64,000 nucleotides of DNA from assembly GCF_004358185.1 (NCBI RefSeq), contig NZ_SMUV01000074.1:310001-374000 (forward strand), written 5' to 3'. Shown one piece after another: positions 59,285 to 64,000 of the stretch. The notes under the pieces were generated by a model. That model made no database searches and was not told the origin of the DNA. It saw only the letters and a list, made by a program, of their open reading frames with translations. The DNA comes from Antarcticimicrobium luteum (lineage in GTDB: Bacteria > Pseudomonadota > Alphaproteobacteria > Rhodobacterales > Rhodobacteraceae). The position numbers and the translations under genes were made by a program. Position 1 is the stretch's first letter, and the number at the start of each line of letters is the position of its first letter.

Positions 59285-60646
59285 TCAGGCCAGTTCGAAC
59301 CCGCGCGCCACCTCGTAATCGGTGACCACGCGATTGAATTCCTCGATCTCCCACTCGGCGGCACGGGCGTAATGGGTGATCACCTCGTCGCCCAGCGCCG
59401 CGCGCAGCATGTCCGAGGCCAGAAGCGCCTCGCGCGCGTCGCGCAGGGTATAGGGGATCTGGCGGCTCTCGCCCTCATAGGCGTCGCCCTTGAACGGCGG
59501 CTGCAACTCCAGTCCCTCTTCGATGCCCCTGATCCCGGCGGCCAGCATCGCGGCCATCGCCAGATAGGGATTGATGTCCGATCCACCGACCCGGCATTCG
59601 ATCCGCACCGCCTTTGTGCCGTCGCCGCAAAGGCGGAATCCCGCGGTGCGATTGTCGATCGACCAGATGATGCGGGTGGGGGCAAAGGTGCCCTTCTGGA
59701 ACCGCTTGTAGCTGTTGATATAGGGCGCCAGGAAATACGTGTAATCGGCGGCGTATTTCAGCAGCCCGGCGACATAGCTCTTCATCAGCGCCGACATCCC
59801 CAGTTCATCCTCGGGATCAAAGAAGGCCGGCGCGCCGTCCTTCCACAGCGACTGGTGCACATGGCTGGACGAGCCGACCTTGTCCTGGTGCCACTTCGGC
59901 AGGAAGGTCACGGCGCGGCCCTGCTGCCAGGCGATCTCCTTGGTCGCGTGCTTGGCGATGGTGTGATAGTCGGCGGTGTCCAGCGCCGGGGCGTATTTGA
60001 TGTTCAGCTCTTCCTGCCCCGCCTCGGCCTCGCCCTTGGTGTTCTCCACCGGGATGCCGGCATTCCACAGGTGATTGCGCAGCGGGCGCATCACATGCTC
60101 TTCCTTGGTGGTCTGCAGGATGTGGTAATCCTCGTTGTAGCCCGACAGCGGCGCCAGCTCGCGGTATCCTTGCTTACGCAGATCATCAAAGCTTTGCTCG
60201 AACAGAAAGAACTCCAGCTCGGTCGCCATCATCGCGTCATAGCCCAGCGCATCAAGCCGCCGCAGCTGCTTTTTCAGGATCGCGCGCGGCGAATGGGCGA
60301 TTTCCGCGTGGGTGCGGTGGTCGAGCAGATCGCACAGCACCATCGCCGTGCCCTCGAGCCAGGGCATCGGGCGGATGGTGGTCAGGTCGGGCTTCATCAC
60401 GTAGTCGCCATAGCCCGCGCTCCACGAGGTGGAGGCATAGCCCTCGGGGGTGGCCATGGCCAGATCGGTGGCCAGCAGGTAGTTGCAGCAATGGGTCTCT
60501 TCCCAGGCGCTGGCGATGAAATGCCGGGCATGGAACCGCTTGCCCATCAGGCGGCCCTGCATGTCGACCAGGCAGGCCAGGACCGTGTCCACCTCGCCGG
60601 CCTCGACCCGGGCCTTCAGATCCTCGAAACTCAGTGTACCAGACAT
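59285..60646 (-). CDS. Glutamine-synthetase-like gamma-glutamyl ligase (PuuA/GlnA-like)
   Basis: A 453-residue GS-fold enzyme. Metal and ATP sites are visible: MATELEFFLFEQSF, GEAEAGQEELNI, SSSHVHQSLWKDG, NSYKRFQKGTFAP and IECRVGGSDINPYLAMAAMLAAG. It lacks the usual GS-I N-terminal context and resembles gamma-glutamyl-polyamine/amine synthetases, which condense glutamate with an amine. Adjacent alcohol and aldehyde dehydrogenases favour an amine-catabolic role over nitrogen assimilation. Confidence 0.9.
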   Translation of the reverse strand: MSGTLSFEDLKARVEAGEVDTVLACLVDMQGRLMGKRFHARHFIASAWEETHCCNYLLATDLAMATPEGYASTSWSAGYGDYVMKPDLTTIRPMPWLEGTAMVLCDLLDHRTHAEIAHSPRAILKKQLRRLDALGYDAMMATELEFFLFEQSFDDLRKQGYRELAPLSGYNEDYHILQTTKEEHVMRPLRNHLWNAGIPVENTKGEAEAGQEELNIKYAPALDTADYHTIAKHATKEIAWQQGRAVTFLPKWHQDKVGSSSHVHQSLWKDGAPAFFDPEDELGMSALMKSYVAGLLKYAADYTYFLAPYINSYKRFQKGTFAPTRIIWSIDNRTAGFRLCGDGTKAVRIECRVGGSDINPYLAMAAMLAAGIRGIEEGLELQPPFKGDAYEGESRQIPYTLRDAREALLASDMLRAALGDEVITHYARAAEWEIEEFNRVVTDYEVARGFELA

Positions 60647-60676
60647 CGGCAGCTATCCTGTTCTCAGTGTTGGGGC

Positions 60677-60694
60677 CCCGGCGTCTCCGCCGGG
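60677..60694 (-). terminator. Hairpin between dctP and the glutamine-synthetase-like gene
   Basis: A 7-bp stem CCCGGCG/CGCCGGG with a 4-base loop, 26 bp beyond the dctP stop on the minus strand. There is no T-run on that side, so it may be a processing or attenuation hairpin that raises dctP transcript level relative to the genes behind it. Confidence 0.35.
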
Positions 60695-60720
60695 ATCCTT
60701 TTCCGTCACGTATCGCGGTC

Positions 60721-61755
60721 TCAGCCGTAGCGATAGGGGCGCCCTGCCTTCTGCATGTCGGCATTGTACTTCTTGAAGATCTCGACGACTTTTGCCTTGG
60801 TCGGGCTTTCCGCCGCGATCTCGTCCCAGAAGGTATGGGCAGCCGTCTCGACCTGATCCCATTCGGCATCGGGGATCGAGGTGAGCCGCATCTTGGTGCC
60901 GTCCACGCGCAGGCCGGCCTCGCCGCCCCAGTACCACCACTGGCGGTAATAGTGCGACTGCTCCATGCAGGTGGCCAGCAGCAGTTTCAGATCCTCGGGC
61001 AACTCTTCCCAGCGGCCCATGTTGGCAAAGAAATGGCCGATCCAGGCGCCCGAGATGTTGTTGGTGAGGAAATAGTTGGTCACATCGGCCCAGCCGACCG
61101 TGTAGTCCTCGGTGATGCCCGACCAGGCGATACCGTCCAGCTCGCCGGTCTGCACCGCGACCTCGATATCCTCCCACGGCAGGGTCACCGGCACCACGCC
61201 GAACTGGCTCAGGAACCGGCCGGCGGTCGGGAAGGTAAAGACCCGCTTGCCCTTCAGATCGGCCAGGCTGTTGATCGGATCCTTGGTGGCAAAGTGGCAG
61301 GGATCCCAGCTGCCGGCGCTGATATGCTTGACCCCGACCTTGGCGTATTCCTCGGCCCAGATCTCGTTCAGCCCGTACTTGTTGAACAGCACCGGCACGT
61401 CGAGCGAGTAGCGCGACGCGAAGGGGAAGTAGCCGCCGAACACGGTCACCTCGGTGGGCGAGGCCATGGAGTCGTCGTCGGACTGCACCGCGTCGATGGT
61501 GCCGCGCTGCATGGCGCGGAACAGCTCGCCCGTCGGCACCAGCTGATCGGCATAGTAAAGCTCGATCTGCATCCGGTCGCCCGCGATCTTGTTGAAGGTG
61601 TCGATCGCGGGTTTCACCACGTGCTCGGCCAGCGCGGCACCGGCATAGGTCTGCATCCGCCATTTGATGGTGGATTGCGCGAGCGCCGGGGTGGCGAGCG
61701 GCGCGGCGGCCATCCCCACGCCAGCGGTTTTCAGGAATTTGCGTCTTGTGGTCAT
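60721..61755 (-). CDS. dctP: TRAP transporter substrate-binding protein
   Basis: A 344-residue periplasmic binding protein. The N-terminus MTTRRKFLKTAGVGMAAAPLATPALAQ contains a Tat twin-arginine motif (RRKFLK). The DctP fold is shown by IKWRMQTYAG, RTLF-type hinge sequences such as FPTAGRFLSQFGVVPVTLPWEDIEVAVQTGELDG and the conserved Arg-binding region. The ligand is not predictable; organic acids or amino acids are typical. Followed by the GS-like gene, preceded by the permease genes. Confidence 0.92.
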   Translation of the reverse strand: MTTRRKFLKTAGVGMAAAPLATPALAQSTIKWRMQTYAGAALAEHVVKPAIDTFNKIAGDRMQIELYYADQLVPTGELFRAMQRGTIDAVQSDDDSMASPTEVTVFGGYFPFASRYSLDVPVLFNKYGLNEIWAEEYAKVGVKHISAGSWDPCHFATKDPINSLADLKGKRVFTFPTAGRFLSQFGVVPVTLPWEDIEVAVQTGELDGIAWSGITEDYTVGWADVTNYFLTNNISGAWIGHFFANMGRWEELPEDLKLLLATCMEQSHYYRQWWYWGGEAGLRVDGTKMRLTSIPDAEWDQVETAAHTFWDEIAAESPTKAKVVEIFKKYNADMQKAGRPYRYG

Positions 61756-61810
61756 CTTTGTTTACTCCTTGATGGTTGTGCTGGCCCCCTGCCGGGGCTC
61801 TTCTCTCTGG

Positions 61811-63133
61811 TTATTTTCCGTAAACCGTATCAGGCAGCCACAGGGCGATCCCGGGAAAGACCATCACCAGCACCAGCGCCAGGACCATGACCAGCGCGAA
61901 GGGGATGATCGAGATATAGATGTCCCGCAGCCCAATCTCGGGCGGGGCCATCGCCCGCATCAGAAACAGGTTATAGCCGAAGGGCGGCGTCATATAGGCG
62001 ATCTGCGTGGTGATGGTGTAAAGAACGCCATACCAGATCAGATCGAACCCCATCTCGCCCACCAGCGGCACGTACAGCGGCGCCACGATCACCAGCATCG
62101 CGGTATCGTCCAGAAAGGTTCCCATCACGATAAAGCTGAGCTGCATCAGCACCAGGATCATCCAGGGGCTCAGCCCCCATTGCTGGGTGAACAGATCCTC
62201 GATCGCCTTGACCGCGCCCAGACCGTCGAACACCGCGCCGAAGCCCAGCGCGGCCAGGATGATCCACATGAACATGCAGGAAATCGCCAGGGTCTCGCGC
62301 AGCGAGGTTTCGAAAACCTCTTTGGTCATCCGGCCCTTGAGCACGGCGGCGACAAAGGCCGCCATCGCCCCGATGGCCGAGCTTTCGACCAGCGATGTCC
62401 AGCCGTTGACGAAGGGCACCATCATCACCGCGAAGATCACCAGCGGCAGGATGCCCGCGCGCAGCAGGCGCAGCTTTTCCGCGGTTGAAACATTGCGCTC
62501 CTCCTCCGGCAGGGCCGGGCCCAGGTCGGGCTGCAGCCGGCAACGGACATAGATGTAGATGACGAACATCGCCGCCATCATCAGGCCCGGGATCACCCCG
62601 GCAAGCCAGAGCTGCCCCACCGGCTGGCGCGCGATCATCGCATAGAGCACCAGCACCACCGAGGGCGGAACCAGGATGCCGAGGCTGGAGCCGGCCTGGA
62701 TCACCCCGGTCACCATGATCTTGTCATAGCGCCGTTTGAGCAGCTCGGGCAGCGCGATGGTGGCGCCGATCGCCATGCCGGCCACGCTGAGCCCGTTCAT
62801 CGCCGAGATCAGCACCATCAGCCCGATCGTTCCGATTGCCAGCCCGCCGCGCACCGGCCCCATCCAGACATGGAACATCCGGTAAAGGTCGTCCGCGATC
62901 TTCGATTCGGACAGCACATAGCCCATGAAGATGAACATCGGCAGCGTCAGCAGCGGATACCATTTCATCAGCTTCATCGCCGCCGAGAACGGAATCTCGG
63001 CCCCGCCGGTGCCCCAGAGCAGCAGCGCCGCGGCGGCGCCGACAAAACCAATGGCGCCGAACACCCGCTGGCCGGTGATCAGCATCAGCATCATCGAGCT
63101 GAACATCAGAAGGGCGATCATTTCATAAGGCAT
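61811..63133 (-). CDS. dctM: TRAP transporter large permease (DctM family)
   Basis: A 440-residue membrane protein of about 12 helices with the DctM pattern: MIALLMFSSMMLMLITGQRVFGAIGFVGA at the N-terminus, PLLTLPMFIFMGYVLSES, GSSLGILVPPSVVLVLYAMI and TPPFGYNLFLMRAM. It is the sodium-coupled translocation subunit. The start overlaps the dctQ stop by 1 bp; longer upstream starts run inside dctQ. Confidence 0.94.
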   Translation of the reverse strand: MPYEMIALLMFSSMMLMLITGQRVFGAIGFVGAAAALLLWGTGGAEIPFSAAMKLMKWYPLLTLPMFIFMGYVLSESKIADDLYRMFHVWMGPVRGGLAIGTIGLMVLISAMNGLSVAGMAIGATIALPELLKRRYDKIMVTGVIQAGSSLGILVPPSVVLVLYAMIARQPVGQLWLAGVIPGLMMAAMFVIYIYVRCRLQPDLGPALPEEERNVSTAEKLRLLRAGILPLVIFAVMMVPFVNGWTSLVESSAIGAMAAFVAAVLKGRMTKEVFETSLRETLAISCMFMWIILAALGFGAVFDGLGAVKAIEDLFTQQWGLSPWMILVLMQLSFIVMGTFLDDTAMLVIVAPLYVPLVGEMGFDLIWYGVLYTITTQIAYMTPPFGYNLFLMRAMAPPEIGLRDIYISIIPFALVMVLALVLVMVFPGIALWLPDTVYGK

Positions 63134-63729
63134 CAGATGTCTTCCCCGCGAATGATCGCGATGTCGCGGAACAGTTCGGCCAGCGCCTGCAGCAGCATCA
63201 GCAGCACGCCGACACTCAGCAGCACCTTCACCGGCCACAGCCAGGGCCGCCATGCGGTCGGGCTGCGCTCCAGAAAGCCCAGCTTTTCGCCCGCCGCGTC
63301 AGGCCCGCCGGTGATCAGCGCGGTGAACAGATCCCAGAAGAACGAGAACGGCTCCATCCCGAAATAGCCCAACGCGTAGGCAAGCGAGCCGACCGCGCCA
63401 TAGAAAAGGATGCCCAGATAAAACATCAGGAACAGCACGGTAAAGGAATCCACCCAGGCCTTGGTCCGGATCGACCAGTTGCCATAGAACAGATCCATCC
63501 GCACATTCGAGCCAAGCTGGATCGAATAGGGCCCACCCAGAACATAATAGGCCACCATGACGAATTGCGCGGTCTCCAGCGTCCAGATCGTGGGGGTAAA
63601 GAAGGTCTTGGACACCGACGACCAGATCAGCACACCCACCAGCGCAAAAATCAGGTACATCGCAATGCGCCCGATGATCCGATTGAGCCGGTCGATGGCC
63701 CGGACATAGCCTCGGATGACCTTAGGCAT
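63133..63729 (-). CDS. dctQ: TRAP transporter small permease (DctQ family)
   Basis: A 198-residue membrane protein with four helices (for example IAMYLIFALVGVLIWSSVSKTFF, FTVLFLMFYLGILFYGAVGSLAYAL and VKVLLSVGVLLMLLQALAELF). The WTLETAQFVMVAYYVLGGPYSIQLGSNVRMDLFYGNWSIRTKAWVD segment is diagnostic for DctQ. It is larger than the usual 160-180 residues because of an extra loop near residue 130. It overlaps the next gene upstream by 8 bp. Confidence 0.92.
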   Translation of the reverse strand: MPKVIRGYVRAIDRLNRIIGRIAMYLIFALVGVLIWSSVSKTFFTPTIWTLETAQFVMVAYYVLGGPYSIQLGSNVRMDLFYGNWSIRTKAWVDSFTVLFLMFYLGILFYGAVGSLAYALGYFGMEPFSFFWDLFTALITGGPDAAGEKLGFLERSPTAWRPWLWPVKVLLSVGVLLMLLQALAELFRDIAIIRGEDI

Positions 63730-64000
63730 CGCTCGCCTCCCCGTCCTGCGCCGCCCGGGACGCCAGCGCCGGACCGATCAGGGTCAGCAGTTCCTGCGCC
63801 AGCATTCCGGTGCCGGCCGCATCGGTCAGCAGGTCGTTGCGCAACTCGATCATCACATTGAGCAATCCCCCGGCAATTCCGTACAGTTTCAGCGAATGGG
63901 TCACGCCGTCATCCGGTCCGTAGGGATCGTTGCGCGCGATGCGCCGGTGCGGCAGGCGATGGGCCTCGGACAGCATCGCGTCGGCCAGGCGGCTGTCGGC
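63722..64000 (-). CDS. N-formylglutamate amidohydrolase-like protein, C-terminal part
   Basis: Only the last 92 residues lie inside the window; the N-terminus is beyond base 64000. HRLPHRRIARNDPYGPDDGVTHSLKLYGIAGGLLNVMIELRNDLL is the C-terminal signature of N-formylglutamate amidohydrolases (COG3931), zinc-type hydrolases releasing glutamate. Its stop overlaps the dctQ start, so it is the first visible gene of the TRAP/GS-like operon and may act on a gamma-glutamyl or formyl compound. Confidence 0.78.
   Translation of the reverse strand, partial: ADSRLADAMLSEAHRLPHRRIARNDPYGPDDGVTHSLKLYGIAGGLLNVMIELRNDLLTDAAGTGMLAQELLTLIGPALASRAAQDGEASDA

Overview
The window is about 64 kb of GC-rich, gene-dense chromosomal DNA from an alphaproteobacterium, most likely of the Roseobacter group (Rhodobacteraceae). 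Supporting evidence: an F1 operon atpHAGDC separated from F0 with an H-type lectin gene behind it, a Hint-domain protein, a TRAP transporter, UbiTUV, an MotA/MotB-like pair with a large coiled coil, small DUF1150/DUF465/DUF1330/DUF6522 proteins, and GroES-GroEL under a CIRCE operator. I recognise no tRNA, rRNA, CRISPR array, insertion sequence or prophage.

Layout. 1-5.1 kb: end of a family-10 glycosyltransferase, heat-inducible hsp20-DUF1150, purE-purK, then a lone PhnM-type amidohydrolase with a secreted lipase. 5.3-9.6 kb: an EamA exporter, a polymer-forming-repeat membrane protein and groES-groEL. 9.6-19 kb: manganese pyrophosphatase, a HAD phosphatase, a MaoC dehydratase, ribF-ycgN-ltaE, two detoxification-type enzymes and prs. 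19-24 kb: F1-ATPase genes. 24-29.8 kb: methyltransferase, gloB, an RTX-end-like small ORF, clpA and an M23 peptidase. 30-33.3 kb: an ion-driven motor-like pair. 33.3-41.3 kb: ChaC, extensin-like, tyrA-hisC, a class V PLP enzyme with a divergent Lrp regulator, rpsD, DUF1330 and Hint proteins.

41.5-48.8 kb is the most distinctive region. A two-component system (OmpR-type regulator and kinase) is divergent from a PepSY protein and a b-type cytochrome. Behind a strong terminator lie a poly-aspartate secreted protein, a DUF2271 protein carrying an ITGAS flavinylation-like motif, a PepSY/flavodoxin/FNR fusion and ApbE. This looks like a regulated extracytoplasmic flavin electron-transfer system. 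Both promoter regions of the cluster carry the same 49-bp element (CTGAC-N6-CTGAA-N17-KTCAG-N6-STCAG), all arms on an 11-bp period: a strong candidate for the response-regulator binding site.

48.9-51.9 kb holds a periplasmic YtcJ-like amidohydrolase and a divergent XRE regulator. 52-56.6 kb is a nitric-oxide/anaerobiosis block: nsrR with a DUF6522 gene, divergent from a group III truncated haemoglobin, 5-formyl-THF cyclo-ligase and ubiTUV; an NsrR-like operator lies between nsrR and the globin. 56.6-64 kb is a minus-strand catabolic block: iron-dependent alcohol dehydrogenase, aldehyde dehydrogenase, a glutamine-synthetase-like ligase, a TRAP transporter and an N-formylglutamate-amidohydrolase-like gene cut by the window edge. 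It suggests import and gamma-glutamylation of an amine or amino alcohol followed by two oxidations.
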